Assembly: GCA_951799445.1 (NCBI GenBank)
Contig: OX637288.1
Location: forward strand, 47,073,288-47,137,287
Direction: 5' to 3'
DNA from: Pseudisothecium myosuroides
Lineage: Eukaryota > Streptophyta > Bryopsida > Hypnales > Lembophyllaceae
Length of the DNA: 64,000 nucleotides
Part shown: positions 48,518 through 61,609 of the stretch, piece after piece
Layout of the letters: every line of letters starts with the position of its first letter
How positions within the stretch are numbered: position 1 is the first letter of the stretch
Made by a program: the position numbers and the translations under genes
Notes under the pieces: generated by a model
What the model saw: the letters and a program-made list of their open reading frames with translations, nothing else
Databases searched by the model: none
What the model was told of the DNA's origin: nothing

Positions 48518-49662
48518 TTCCCTTTGTCCCACTAAAAACCTCCAAATCAAGCAGAATTTTTGTCCCACTAAAAAGCTCCTTTTTGTATTTTTGATTGTTT
48601 AGTGAGTATTTATTACATTGAACAAACTTGTGGGGGCAAGTGAGACAATCAAAAAGCATTTCCTTGGCCTTGCAAACTTGGCCTTGGCGATATGAGACAC
48701 CTTGTACTAATTTCTTTGTCAAATAGTAGTGTTGACAGCCTATTTAGTGACTACTTTGGTGCTATTAAAATTTGATCATAAAGTGGGATAGTTTTTTTAT
48801 TTTTAGATATTTAGGTTGGAGAGCATGTTATTACAATCCCATTGCAGCCACCACCCTTTAATCCTGGAGCGCTCCTACGTCCATTTTCTAGACGATGAAC
48901 AGATTCAGATCCTTGTTTCTGTCTCATTCCTATTAGGATGAAAGTCATCCTAATTTTTGGTGATACTTTATCAAGTTGTTGTCCTATCCATCGGTTGGAT
49001 TTGGTGTTACTAGAATATATACATTTCTAAAATTACAAATGTGGAAGTATGTCAAGTGGTCAATTTGCATTGACTTTAGTTCAAAACTAGATGTGCAAAA
49101 ATGAGGTCAAAGATGTAAAGGTCACAAAAATTTCAAAAAATCACCATATGAAGAGAACCTTATTTCAAATCCATTCCAACAAGTTTTACTCAAAAAATGA
49201 TAATATTTTGCTTGTAATTGAATTTAGAAGGAATTCTGAAATTTTCTTTTCAAAATTTATAGAAAAAGATTGGTGATAGCATTAGTAGATCTAACCGTAC
49301 GGATAGAATTTAAAAATCAAAATCTACAGCTTTCATTTGTATACCAACTCCAAAATATTCTTCCAAATTGTAGTTTATAATGGTTTTTCTCAAATCGTCA
49401 ATTTTGGAGATGAATCCAGACGTTTAGGGGTTAAATCATCTAAAATGACAAAGCTGGCAGCAATTATAAAATATGTTCAAATATCACACTTTTGACATGA
49501 ATTTTGGGTGCCTAAATGATAGTGTCTATGCTTGAGATTTTGCATAGATCTAAGGGATGGGTTATTTATTCTTGAATGAATGTATTTTTGGCACTTTGAT
49601 TGAAAATATAGTTAATTTCTTAATGGGAAGAGTTTTGGAGGTTTTTAGTGGGACAGAGAGAG
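48518..49662. mobile_element. TA-flanked mariner/Stowaway-like non-autonomous element
   Basis: Left end TTCCCTTTGTCCCAC then TAAAAACCTCCAAA; right end, inverted, CTCTCTCTGTCCCAC then TAAAAACCTCCAAA. TA lies directly outside both ends (48,516-48,517 and 49,663-49,664). A second, inner copy of GTCCCACTAAAAAGCTCC is at about 48,562. It is 1,145 bp. Ends close to CTCCCTCYGTCCCA with a TA target are the Stowaway pattern. No transposase frame. Confidence 0.8.
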
Positions 49663-49664
49663 TA

Positions 49665-52090
49665 GTAGTTTGATCTGCAATGAATGCTCTTAGTTTTTTT
49701 AAGCAAATGATTCACAATACTGGTACTAGAGAGGATGATTTCCATGGTGACAAGCTTAGCATTCAAGGGTTAATTGTAAGCTTTTGTTACACTATTATAT
49801 GAATTTAGTTGAATTGGTACAAATTTTTCATTGTTGAATAATATTATAGTAATAATGAAAAGAGCCATTTAAAAAAAAAATTACAACTGTATACATCGAG
49901 TTGCATTTTTAATGTACTACAATTGTGATGTTGAAAGCTTTTTGTTTGATCTTTTTAATTTATACTATTTTGCGAAGAGAATGCATTCATTCCTTACAAT
50001 TCCTTACACATCACATTCAAAATGTGAAGTATTATTAATTGCTACAAATTTTGATATATAAAGCTTAATTGAAAGACAAAATGATTTTACAAAAAAACTC
50101 TTAAATATGATGAATGTAGTAGTTGGTGCTTAATATTGAATTTTTTTGTATTATAATCGTGTTTAAAATCTAAATTATAAAATTTATATTTCATTAAAAC
50201 ATTCAATTTTAATGTAATTGAATTAAATATAAATTTATATCATTTATCATTTGATTACCACTTACTAAAAGTTTGTTCTATATTTGAAAATAATATATAA
50301 AGATGGATTGTGATTTAGTACAAAGATGGATTATTAAAGATAAGTAGAAAAGTTAAGTATTTTATATTATTATATTTATAAAAAGATGTAACTAAAATTC
50401 AAGCATTTGTTTAGTTGAATTATATTCATAATTGGTTTTTAAAAAGTTTATTTTTTTATTTGAATTTTTTATTACTATTATTTATTATCATTATTCTTCA
50501 CCATATCCAATAAATTGATTAAAAAATACAAAATGATTTATACTTGATATTGTTTTTTTGTATCCTATTGTAAGTTATTTAGATTTATAAATAATGCCTC
50601 AATGTAGAGTTTCCATTTTCTACTTTTGACATCATTCAGCAGGTCCTTTATCATACTTATCTCCTTTAGCTCCAAATTAGAATGTTCTTGAAGCATGTAC
50701 CCCCCAAAAAAAAATTAGCAAAAAACATTGGTAGAAAGGGTAGCCAAAGACCACTTAAGTCTTTAGACACCAAGGAATAATGCAAGAGCGTATTACCCAA
50801 GGTCTATATTGGCACCAACTTGGTATCAATGTGAGCCTTAACACTATGTTCTAATATTATTCATTGGTATCCAAAGACCACCTAACTACTAATGTAACAT
50901 GTCTTCTATTGTTTTTTTCATGTTCAAATCATATATTTTTGTTGAAAATTAAAAAAGAGATTTGAAAAAATTGAATTTGCATTCTTTCAATAATGCATAA
51001 AAGCATGTTAAAGAAAGTTGTGAAATAAATCAAAGTTATTTTAAACAAACTTTTTGTTTCTTCCCTTTTACCAATGGTTTTTAATTTAAAAATTTATTTT
51101 TTCTACATTACATATCTAGTTTTTAAGGAAAAAAAATAATTCCCTTTTTTCATTTAACTTTTGTTATTTATTTCATGTGAAAGATTATCTAGAAATTGAA
51201 TATTTTTGCATGCTTTCACCTAATCCATAAACCATATATTTGAGCACTTGCATCTCCACATTTTTTATACTATTGTTCAAGTTTGTTGCATATAGATAAA
51301 GATTTTCAAATTTCAAATAAATTATGATGAAACTTAGACTACATAGCTAGTCAAAACTTTAATGAAATTAAATGTCTTTGATGTAACAAGTTGACAAGAT
51401 TTAGCCAACAGTGGCAAATCTATTATAAATTAAAAAAAAATATCTTATAAATAAAAATCATCATTACAAACATTGAATGTTAACTCTTTAAGAGATGGAA
51501 ATTTTGGATCCAACAAGTTTTATTATTTTGTTTGTTTTGACATACAAAGTAAATGAATTGAAATACACATTAGTAACAAAATTTTGTATACATGTTGAAC
51601 TTGATTCTATAGCATAAGGCACTTCCAATTTGGATCATTATTGCACCTCTAATGTGTCCTAGAAACTACAAAATGGTCACATATTCAATATGTATGGTGC
51701 ACCATATTTGAACATTAAGATGTTAAAATGATATTCAAATGAAAGATGCTAATTGTTGTTCAAATTACCAGTCCAATGGTATATGTCTAGCTATATTTTA
51801 GAACATATTTTGTATTCTAAGAGTCAAATATGGTATCATATGATTCTTCACAAATCTGTAAGGATTAAAAATTAAAAGTAATCCAAGTATACCAATACAT
51901 TCCAATTCTATATTTAAAAAAACTTGGACTTCCTAGGCAAAAGAAAAATGTTTCTTAACAAATCCCGACCTCCCAACTACCAACTTGAATAACTTACCAT
52001 TTTTAATTTTTTAGAAGCCAAAATTTCAAAAAAAATGTTGGACCTTACATTTGGTATGATCATCACAAACTTGTTTGATCTTATAGAGAC
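49665..52090. other. AT-rich spacer, no gene seen
   Basis: Only short frames; no element ends recognised. Confidence 0.55.
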
Positions 52091-52099
52091 AACAATGAT

Positions 52100-52560
52100 C
52101 TACCCCAACTCTAACACGTTCTTCACGCCTCTATTTGAAAGTCTTTGCATAAAAGAAAGGCTTAAAAATGTAAAATCCCTATGAAAATTTCCTAATAAGG
52201 GCAATTTCATTAAAATTGAGGTATTATTGCGCCATTTCAACGGTGTGACATTTTGACCATCTAGGACAGGTATGGAGTTCAAAACGGGCATTTTGAAACA
52301 TTTAGGACAAGTATAGATTTTAGAACGACCGTTCTGCATTGTAAATGCGCCAAAGTTCAATAACACTGCCATTTTAATGAAATTGCCGACTAATACATGT
52401 GTCAAGATTTCCTTGCAAGCAATTCCTGACCTTAATTTGTCTTGCAAAATGCTTACGTCGAAAATGTCCTCTCGTTCTCCACGCTTTCCGAGAACAATCG
52501 TCCGAGCAGTTTCAACCACCTTCATGTATTCATGTATTAAAACAGAAAGTCAAGGGGGAT
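52100..52560 (-). other. Open stretch of unknown origin
   Basis: A frame starting at ATG 52,525 reads MKVVETARTIVLGKRGERED and then meets a good donor (TTCGAC|GTAAGC). I recognise no family. It could be one exon of a host gene or transposon sequence; no partner exon was found. Confidence 0.25.
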
Positions 52561-53079
52561 GAAGTTACACCCTGCAAATAAATTCCGGGGAGGGTAATGC
52601 CTCCCCATTCTTCCTGTGCACTTAGCTTGGATTCAAGCTCTCCAACTAAGAGATCAGCAGCTCAATTGCAAGAGTGCACTGACCTTTCACTGCCAATCAG
52701 TAAGATGACTTCTTCAAAGCCGTCCTTACTCACAGATTTGTGACTCCTGTCACTGGATCCACAATGAGAGTGCTGCATTGCTGTGCGTGCTCATCCGGAA
52801 GGAGAGACTCTCCTCCTCGTTGTTTAAATTGCTTACCCACTCCTGAGAAGTGGTGTGGGAGTGGTTATTAATCACATCCAGAACGATCGAAAGTGAGCGG
52901 CAAGGGAGGAAGAAGATGAATCACTGTACTGTACATCTCAAAAATTTCTGCTTGGCAGATCGTCACTGCTGCCACAAAGTTGGACACAAAGACCGATCTA
53001 GACTGCGCAAATTAAACTATAGGAGACTTTGCATGGACAGAAACAATGGTAGCACACGAGGGAGAGCCAACAAAATACT

Positions 53080-53430
53080 CACCTCACACACGAGAGGTTT
53101 TTCTTTGCAACACTATCATGGGCAGAATATTGTAAAAAAGGAGCAAGGAGGGAAATTCTCCGAGTTGACACTTTGTTCAGAATCTTGAGGTCTGTTGTCT
53201 TCACAGCTTCAGCAAGCTTGGTAAACTCGCGGTGCCAATTTGGTCCAACAGGATTGACAGGACATTCACAACAAGATGGGCCATATCGTGAACTCCAAGG
53301 ACATAAGGGGATGCCTTCTGCTTCAACTGCGTTGTTACGGGATCCTTGAAAAACAGCAACGCCGTTTGCTCCAAAGGAGATCAGCTTCTCCTCCATCGGA
53401 TAGACTTGTATGCCAACTGAGTCTCTCAAA
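53080..53430 (-). pseudogene. hAT-like (ZNF862-type) transposase fragment
   Basis: Reading across two frame shifts gives EEKLISFGANGVAVFQG, then TTQLKQKASPYVLGVHDMAH, then EFTKLAEAVKTTDLKILNK followed by RRISLLAP. These three pieces, in this order, match the central region of hAT-derived proteins in which the first is the acidic FGADG box and the second ends in the H-C-x-A-H region. No start, no end and no BED finger or dimerisation domain are visible nearby, so only a fragment remains. Confidence 0.6.
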
Positions 53431-53699
53431 GATTATCTTATACAAGTACAATTTGTTAGCTTTGGCTTCCTCTATCAGACAACAAGTGCAGAGAAGCATG
53501 GGTTGCTGAGAGAAGTTGGAAGGAGTGTGTCTTACTATTCAATTTGTAATGATTTCTCCGCTTCTTCGCTAGTTCATGGGAAAGATCGCAATTTTGAATC
53601 TAACACAACAGTGTCACTCGGGTGCCTTAACAGGAGTAGAAATTGTAAATCAACGTCCAAATCAACTGGTCTAAATTGACTAAATGTCCGTATCACCGA

Positions 53700-55490
53700 A
53701 AAAATGTCAATTCGTCCGTTACTACATACTGATGCAATGTACTACAGCGATTGAATTAAAACCTCATGGCATTGTACAGACCTCTCGGACTCTGCAGCAG
53801 CGAAAAACGACCTCTCGGAAGTGGCGATCCTCAACTGCAAATTGGTAGTTTTCAGCTGGCAAATTATAGTGAAATCAGAAGGTGGCGCTACCCGGGACAA
53901 GATAGGGAGAAGTGGCGGCTTTAGGCATCGTGGGATGACTGACAAGGGCCTCTGTGCTCGCTTGATGTTGTACTTCAATTGCATCGGACGCAATGTCCTG
54001 CCTCACACATGAGCGGATATGGCTACTGAAACCTTAAAATGACCATATTTCTCTACAGTTCAATATCGGCGAGGTAAGGTTTTGGCAAATGTTCGCCTAA
54101 AAATTAGACACTGCCCTAAACCCCAAATTACGGCCACAAGCAAAAAGACGAGCGGCTGGGAGGACGAAAGGGTCAGGATGCAACGCTCCGTTGTAGTCGT
54201 TAGAAGTACCCCAAACACATCAGCTTCCTTTCCCACTCTCAAACGTCGCAACTTCAAAACTTGTTAAATCCGCCACCTGTTTTCTTCACGCACCTCAAGC
54301 TCTACAATCTTTTGAATTAGATCACTCCCTACACGATTGAATATTTGCGTATGATGCCTCGAAACTTCAATAACCGAGCTTCGGGTGTCATTTGTGCTGC
54401 AAGTGCTTGAGTGTGTATCGGTTTGCGGGACGCAACTTACTTTGAAGCCGAAATTCAACACAAGAATTCACTTCAATGATTTGTTGCTCATGTCACAATA
54501 CCCAGACTCAAATCAACGTCTTATTCGTACCAAGAGTAAACAGTTTGTAGTTATAAGTTTGAGCGACTGAGATAGCAAGAAAAGGTAAGAGATTAATGTG
54601 AAGTATATATTCAAAGAGTCGAGAGTCATGATTTTGTAGAAGAAGGTAGGCACAGAGAAGAAGAGAGGTCGTAGTATTGCGAAGATCGTCTGCGCAAATT
54701 GCAAGAAAACATGGCCTCGAAGCAAGTAATGGGCTATTGTTTCCAAGAGCCTTTAAATAATGTGTAATGTAACAGAATTGAAGGGAACTAATGAAGTCAA
54801 GGACCATAGAATGTGAGCACGGTGCAAGGTGCAGTGGCGACGCGATGTATTGGTGCAGCACTCTGACATTGTCTCCCTCTCTGCCGTGCCGGAATCAAGC
54901 TTTTCAGTCGGAACACTGCTATGCACAGTAAGTAACACAGGGATAGCCTTGCCAATGACATTTACACCTAAGATCTTTAACAAAGCTCATTAGGTTGCTT
55001 GCTGGGTTCTAAAATTTCTATTGAGGTGTCCTGCATCATTCTTTGTTTTGTTTACGAATCTACAATTTCGTTGTTCATGACATTGGTACTTTTGGTCTTG
55101 AAACCTAACTTTATATTGACCCTAGTTTTCAGAGTTTTGTGCAGTTGAGTGTCACAATTTGGAGCATATTGAATATGTAGAGGGCATGTTGGGTTGCAGA
55201 TGGTTTTCTCTTGGTGACTAAATGAAATTACATTGACGAGTTTTTTCACTTGTCTTTCAGCATTGAAGTGTTGCCAGCCGGGACGCGTTGATCTTGTTGA
55301 TTGCTTGCGAAATCGGGAAGAAGAGAGCTGTGATACCGGCGTTAATTGTGTCGATGTCAGAATCCAAGGAGGAAAACTACTGTTGAAAACACAAACTAAC
55401 CAGATCGAATCGATTGTCCCCGCAATATGCCTGAGAAGTATCGCCTACACATCCCTTCTCCAAAATTCAATACGGCATACGTTTCACCAA
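53700..55490. other. Region upstream of the kinase gene; no gene assigned
   Basis: Mixed composition with several short frames on both strands, some with plausible splice sites (for example TTTCAG at 55,258). It could hold untranslated exons of the kinase gene. Confidence 0.35.
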
Positions 55491-55499
55491 TTACTACGA

Positions 55500-58386
55500 A
55501 TGTCTATAGGTGCAGCTCAGGGAATCTGCTGCCATGTTGAGAGAGGTTGAAGACCCCATTCCATTAATTTAGGGTTTGGGGTCTTTGCATTAGGCTAAAA
55601 TGGTGTCACAAATTGAGAGAGATGGAAAACAAGAATATTCTAGGGATCAAGTCTGGTTTGAGGGATACAAAAGTAGGGTAGAACTGCTCCATATCTTCAA
55701 AAATCAATTTCAAATTTCTTTAAACTCATTCCAATATCGCTCATTAGGGTTTTGAAAGTCGTTTGCTTGTGCAGAGTATGTTCTGCTCACAAAGAAGGGC
55801 GAAGGTACCTTCTCAGTGGTGATTCAAGCGCAATGCAGACAGACGAGCGCATTTGTGGCCGTGAAGTGCATGAAAGGCAAATTCAAAAGTATAGAGCAGG
55901 TCTGATGTGTTGGCCTCCCTTGAATTTCTTAATTCCATTACTAACAACCTTTGTGTGTGAGATTCGTATAGCCTAATTTAATGGTTGCTGAAAGATGTTG
56001 AAACTTCATAATAGTTCCAAACGGACGTTCAAGTCAAGTATTATACAAGTGGACTCTACAAAACCTTGAACAATGTGTCTCATGTTCACAACTGCATACC
56101 GTCTTTGCCATTGTCCTCAATTTCTAACACCGTAGTCTTTCCGAAGGTTATTCAAGTGGCACTGAACCTCAAGGTGTCTCATATTTGCAGGTGACAAGGA
56201 TGCGGGAGATTCGGGCTTTGCAAAAGCTGTCCCCACATCCGAACATCATCAATCTCCTGGAAGTACTATAGTATTATCACTGAACTAGACACCATCTGCA
56301 AGCTTCTTAACTTACACCAATTCATGAATGCCTCATAGATGTCAACAGACACTTGATAAAACTTTCATACAGCTTGTTGAGTCAGATAACTAAGGGCTGA
56401 GAGGAACTTGCAGCGACCCACCGACTCGGAAGTTGTGTTTGGTCTTCGATTTGATGGAGATGAATGCCTACGATCTCATTCGAGGACGTGACGATCACTT
56501 GACCGAAGATCGGATAAAGGGCTCGATGTACCAGCTTCTTTTAGGTGACACTTGCCTTTTCTAACTCCTAATTTCAAGTTTTGATGTATCACAGTTTGAT
56601 GAATAATCAATGAGTACAAGTTAGAACTCACCATTTTTCTTCTGCAGCTATGGACCACATGCATTGCAATGGGATCTTCCATCGCGATATAAAGCCAGAG
56701 AACATCCTTATAACAGGCGATATATTGAAGGTATTGCCTCCTCAGAGCCAATTCATATCAACTCTGAAGTAGTTTATTAATAGCTAATCCATATCAACAT
56801 TTCCTAATTCACATTCTCATCGTCAAACTTGAAAACGTGTTGAATGCAATGAAATTCAAGATTAGACCATACTGGTGTCCGTTCCAACATTCTTGGATAC
56901 GTATCAATCAACTGTGATGGTGCATTACAAATGCAATTTAGAATTCAAATTTCATCGCTCACGCCTAGATTCAAAGAATAATTATTCAGGTTGAATGAAA
57001 TCAAGCATTCTCGGCTGAGACAGATGAACTCCTATTTTTGTGGCTCTGTGGTGTGAGGGACATTAGCTTGCGGATTTTGGAAGTTGCCGGAGTATTTACT
57101 CGAAGCATCCATACACGGATTACGTCGCCACTCGCTGGTGACCATCTTTGTTCACTCTTTGTTGAGTCCATGACTAGTCCTGATGAATTCTTTTGTGAAT
57201 GGCACTGATGTTTTTATAATAAAAATACGACTAGTCTAACTGTTACCGAAAGTCTAAATCTTTTGTTCACAAAAGCTCGGTAGAATGGATGTGATTTTGG
57301 GACAAGGTACCGAGCACCTGAATGCTTGCTAACAGATGGACATTACACCTACAAAATGGACATGTGGGGGGTGGGTTGCGTATTGTTTGAGATAGTCAGC
57401 CTTTCCCCACTTTTCCCAGGTTCAAATCCTTATTTGCTTACTTTGTCAATGAGCTTTTTGCCTTTTTCCTGGGATTCGAATGCATTTCTTATATTGCGAG
57501 TGATTTTGCAATTACTAGGGCCTGGCTTAGACGACGAAGTTCGGGTGGGTCATGTCAGGGAACAATGAGCTGGACCAGATACAAAAGATACACCAAATCT
57601 TAGGAACACCACCACAGTCGCTTCTTGACAAGATGAAGAAGTAAGTCAGCTTTCGCTAGTCCCTTGGTGCGTTCTGCCTTTTACACCTCAATGCGTTTAT
57701 TGACGGCAATAGATTTTGGGTAACTACCGCAAGTCTTGGCTGAAAAGATTAACGGCGAGCAGGAGAACAGGACATGCAGATTTCAATTTTCCGTCATTTG
57801 ATGGCACCGGTATTGCGAGCCTGATTCCGCAAGCTTCTGCAGCTTGCGTAGAGCTGATAAACAAGTTGCTTGCCTACGATCCTGCTGAGAGGTACTTTCC
57901 CAAACGTTCATTGCAGCATTTTGATCTTCAACTTGCTCAAAATGTCCATAGACTTAATAGAGAGATGACGTCAACAAGTGCTTGTGATTAGGCCTGCCCT
58001 TTTAAATCCATTTCACTGACAACCTGAATAATACTAAACTTATGTCCAATTTCTCTCCATTCTCCCATCTTGCTGAATTCCATTAGAGAAGTGCCTGCTT
58101 CTATGGAGAAGGCTATGATTTTCTTATGTTTATCAACGCATTATCTGTGGTATCCAGTCTGGAACTGACTGAACCCTTGCAAGATTTTGGATTCAGGCTA
58201 TCGGCGAGGCAAGCACTTGCGCATACTTACTTCCAAGATTTACGAGGAGAGGAGCAACTTCCGGAAGCGTTCCATGCTGCCTGTCCAACTCAGAGTCCGA
58301 TCGTCTGGGATTCATTGATGTCGCCCCGACCGTCGAAAATCTTCAGCTTGTGTCGTGATTGCTTTGACGATGTGATCCCAATGTGA
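55500..58386 (+). CDS. MOK: MOK-family (MAPK/MAK/MRK overlapping) protein kinase
   Basis: Ten exons: 55500-55545 (tentative first exon), 55775-55899, 56191-56270, 56414-56544, 56648-56730, 57067-57137, 57307-57419, 57559-57640, 57748-57891, 58197-58386. The total is 1,065 nt, 354 residues, with every junction in phase. Visible: Gly loop GEGTFS, VAVKCMK (Lys46), [23 protein letters not shown] (Asp141), ADFG (Asp158), activation loop T-D-Y (172-174), [29 protein letters not shown]. The RCK/MOK group governs cilium length in animals and algae, so a role in sperm flagella is inferred for this plant. Known MOK proteins have TEY; here TDY. The first exon's donor (GTTGAA) is poor and that exon may be wrong. 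It is convergent with the PPR pseudogene. Confidence 0.85.
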
Positions 58387-58389
58387 CAA

Positions 58390-59380
58390 GCTGAAAAGAA
58401 AAACAAAGTCCGTACTTTTGTAATGGTGGAACATGCTTTTTCTAGATATTTTCAAGGCTTCAAATGTGGTTAAAACCGTGTGAAACAAGGTTGCTCCACT
58501 CAAAAGCGTTCACATGCTTCTGCAACAGCACTGCTCTGTACTGTTTGCATACAGTCCACTATTGTCATCATGCACGCTAGCATTCAACGACACGGACGTT
58601 TCAATAGGTAGCTTGGAAGTAGTGTAGGTTTTTCAGATTGGACGAGATTAGGTGTCCAAGGCTTTGGATCCCGCTTTGGCGGTATTGGCAATGAACAGAA
58701 AGAAGCACCTACTCGACTTCAATTCACGAAGACAACGCTCCACGCAATGAAATATGCCATCAATTTGAATTCAACAAGCAGTCTCGATTGGACTTCATGT
58801 CTCAACTTCCCACTGGATCTTTGAGTGCCTCTAAAGTAGCAAAAGAGGTAACAAATTCTTCAACCCTGGATTCCCATTAGCAAGGACGAAAGATCAAGGT
58901 TCATAATTAATCCTTCTGGTCCAAGAATATCACATCATGTCAATAACGAATGCGTCTGCTCTGAAAGACCCTTGAAGTATTCCAAAAATAATGCGATGTT
59001 TGATAAAGTGCAAAGATATGAATACAGTGACATGGCTTACTTACCAAGATCTGGGAGACAGGTTGTAACGATGGGACAACACGAAGAATTAGTTTGTGAA
59101 GTGAAAATAGGGTTCCCCCTCATGTAAGTGATTCATAGCTCAGTGCCGATAGCTTGTAATTAGTGTTCCCCACTCTCCACTCCCAGGAGCCGGGAGAAAA
59201 GTTCGACAACGCAATTCTTGCAACACTGAATCCATCATGCCTCACGAACTGAATTCTTTTTTCGCTTGCTCTTTGTATACACAATCGTAGACATATCCTG
59301 AGACGCGCAAACCCTGGATGTGATCCACATGTGTACCTTTGTTCCACATATACTGTCCAAATTAATCAGGATTGTCAAAC
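58390..59380. other. Gap between convergent kinase gene and PPR pseudogene
   Basis: Presumably the two 3' untranslated regions. No further gene or element recognised. Confidence 0.45.
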
Positions 59381-59383
59381 TGA

Positions 59384-61600
59384 TCACCAATAATCTTTAC
59401 AAGCCATTCTTGAAGTGATGAAAGCGATTCACATTCCTCACCACAATCTCTTTCCTAGTTACTTTGGAGATCAACTTGGTTGCAGTATGGCAATCTGAAC
59501 ACACCCGAAAATTCTTGTAAATACGAATCAGTTTACTAATAGGTGTGTTGATAAGTCCATACGCGATAGCCAACTTCTCACTATGAGTGCAAAGGGAAAA
59601 CTCCTTATCCTTCTCGTCAAAATTGTGCAACACAGGCCGGGTATCTGGAAGGTAACCTTCAGTCTTGATTTTCTCAGTCAATCTGCTCAGCTCTGCATAT
59701 ATCTCCTTTGTTTCTGGGTGAGATGTATCCTCTACAACAAAGGCATGAATCTTGTTATCAACTTCGATCCATAGCTACGCCCCGGTTCCTTGCGTATACC
59801 TCTTTGCTGCATCATAGTGGACACCAATGATACCTCCTCCCACTTCTCAGCTGCAGCATAGATGTTGGACAGGAGAGCGTACGTCGAGGCATCCTTGGGG
59901 TCCAACCTGACCCGCTCTCTTGCCGCAAATTCACCCAACTCCTCATTCCCATAAGATTTACAAGCACCAAGCAAAGCTTCCCAAGTTGCTCCATCTGGTT
60001 CAACTGGTATATCATCAATCAAGAGCTTTGCTTCCTCCAGACGACCTGCCCGCCCAAGAATATCCACCATGCAGTTCCAATGCTGCACATTGGGAACGAT
60101 GCCATAATCTTACGACATAGCAAGAAAGAGTTGACGGCCTTCATCAACAAGACCTGCATGACTACAGGCCAATAGCACTGCCACAAATGAATACCCATCA
60201 GGCTTCACGCCGGCTGCATTCATTTTCCTGAAAACTTCTAGAGCTTCAGACCCACACCCATGTTGCGCAGGTCCTCCAATCATCGCAGTCCATGTTCTTA
60301 CATCACGTTGCTCCATTTCGTCAAATACCAATCGCGCATCATCGATACTCCCACATTTCGCATACATGTGGACCAGAGCATTGCCCACACGCACATCTGA
60401 CTCAAATCCCCCGTCACGGGCATGGCTGTGAACCTCCTTCACACACTTCAAAGACCCTGCGCTTGAGCATGCATTCAGGATGCTCATATACGTGACTGCA
60501 TTAGGTTTGAAGCCCTCCCTGAGCATTTGGAGAAACAATAGATATGCTTCCTCCCCACACCCACTCTCGGCATATGCGCCAATCATCACAGTCCATGAAA
60601 TCGAGTTCCGTTCCTCCATTCTGTCAAATTGATCTGGCATCATCGATACTGCGACACTTTGCATACATGGGGACCAGAGCATTGCCCACACACACATCTG
60701 ACTCAAATCCCCCTTCACGAGCATGGCTGTGAACCTCCTTCACCCACTCCAAAGATCCTGCGCTTGCACAAGCATTCAGGATGCTCATATAAGTGACTGC
60801 ATTTGGTTTGAAGCCCTCTCGTTTCATTTGGACAAGAAGTTGATATGCTTCCTCACCACAACCGCTTTCTGCATATGCTCCAATCATGACATTCCAGGAA
60901 ATGACATCACGACTGGTCAACTTATCAAAAGTTTTCCTTACGCAAGGAGCGCAGTCCCCACACGCACATCTGATTCGAAGCCATCATGTCTGATTTAGGC
61001 ATGAACTTCATGTCCCCATTTTAAAGCTGATGGGCTCGCACAGGCCTTCAGGATGCTCAAATAAGTAACTGCATCCAGCTGCACACCTACTTGGCGCTTT
61101 TGATTGAAAACCTCCATTGCATCTTTTGCACGACTGTGCAGAGCATAACCTCCAATCATTTTGGCCCAGCTAAATACATCCTGCTCCACAAGTTCATCAA
61201 ACACTCCGCATGCATCTTCCAATCTCCCACATCTGATATAGGCACTTAGTAGGTCGTTTGCCACATATATATTCTGCTACATTCCACTCTCAATGATGCA
61301 TTCATGAACTTGCTTGACTGCTGTAGGATCTTCCTGCTTCACGGACCGCTTCAGAACTTCAACAAACATCTACAAGCCTGTAGCCATGCTTCGTTGTAGT
61401 CGGTTCTTCAAAACATCAACTGCTTCACTCGTGGTTTTTGCGCTTTGCATGTGCGCACTGCCACCGCCAACTTGAACGGTTTTGCTTTGACTATCTTGCA
61501 CTGGTGGGCAAAGTGTTTCTTCTTCCAAAATTGCCCTCGGGTAACCTGACTCATCAATTAACTCTTCATGAGAACAACCTTCATATCATGGGAAAGTTAA
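59384..61600 (-). pseudogene. PPR-DYW RNA-editing factor, degenerate
   Basis: Reading across breaks gives tandem PLS-type pentatricopeptide repeats (for example VYLSI/TYMSILNACASAGSLEW, NALVHMYAKCGSIDDARLVF), E motifs, and a DYW deaminase domain with the zinc signature HSEKLAIAYGL and RVCSDCHTATKLISK. Such proteins bind organellar transcripts and deaminate C to U. Breaks: the last codons, where HHFKNGL runs into TAA but KDYW-stop is readable two bases out of frame, ending at 59,384; two extra bases near 59,772 (GRS-W); stops TAA 60,110-60,112, TAA 60,995-60,997, TAG 61,277-61,279, TAG 61,370-61,372; a shift near 60,635; and a missing half-repeat near 60,945. The nearest Met of the frame is at 61,450. 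Not translatable as it stands. Confidence 0.88.
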
Positions 61601-61609
61601 TCATTATTT

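Noticed and set aside
56262..56273. In-frame TAG after LLEVL in the kinase gene as a truncating stop
   Set aside because: The donor CTATA|GTATTA lies just before it, and joining to the next exon restores Tyr-Asp-Pro in phase.
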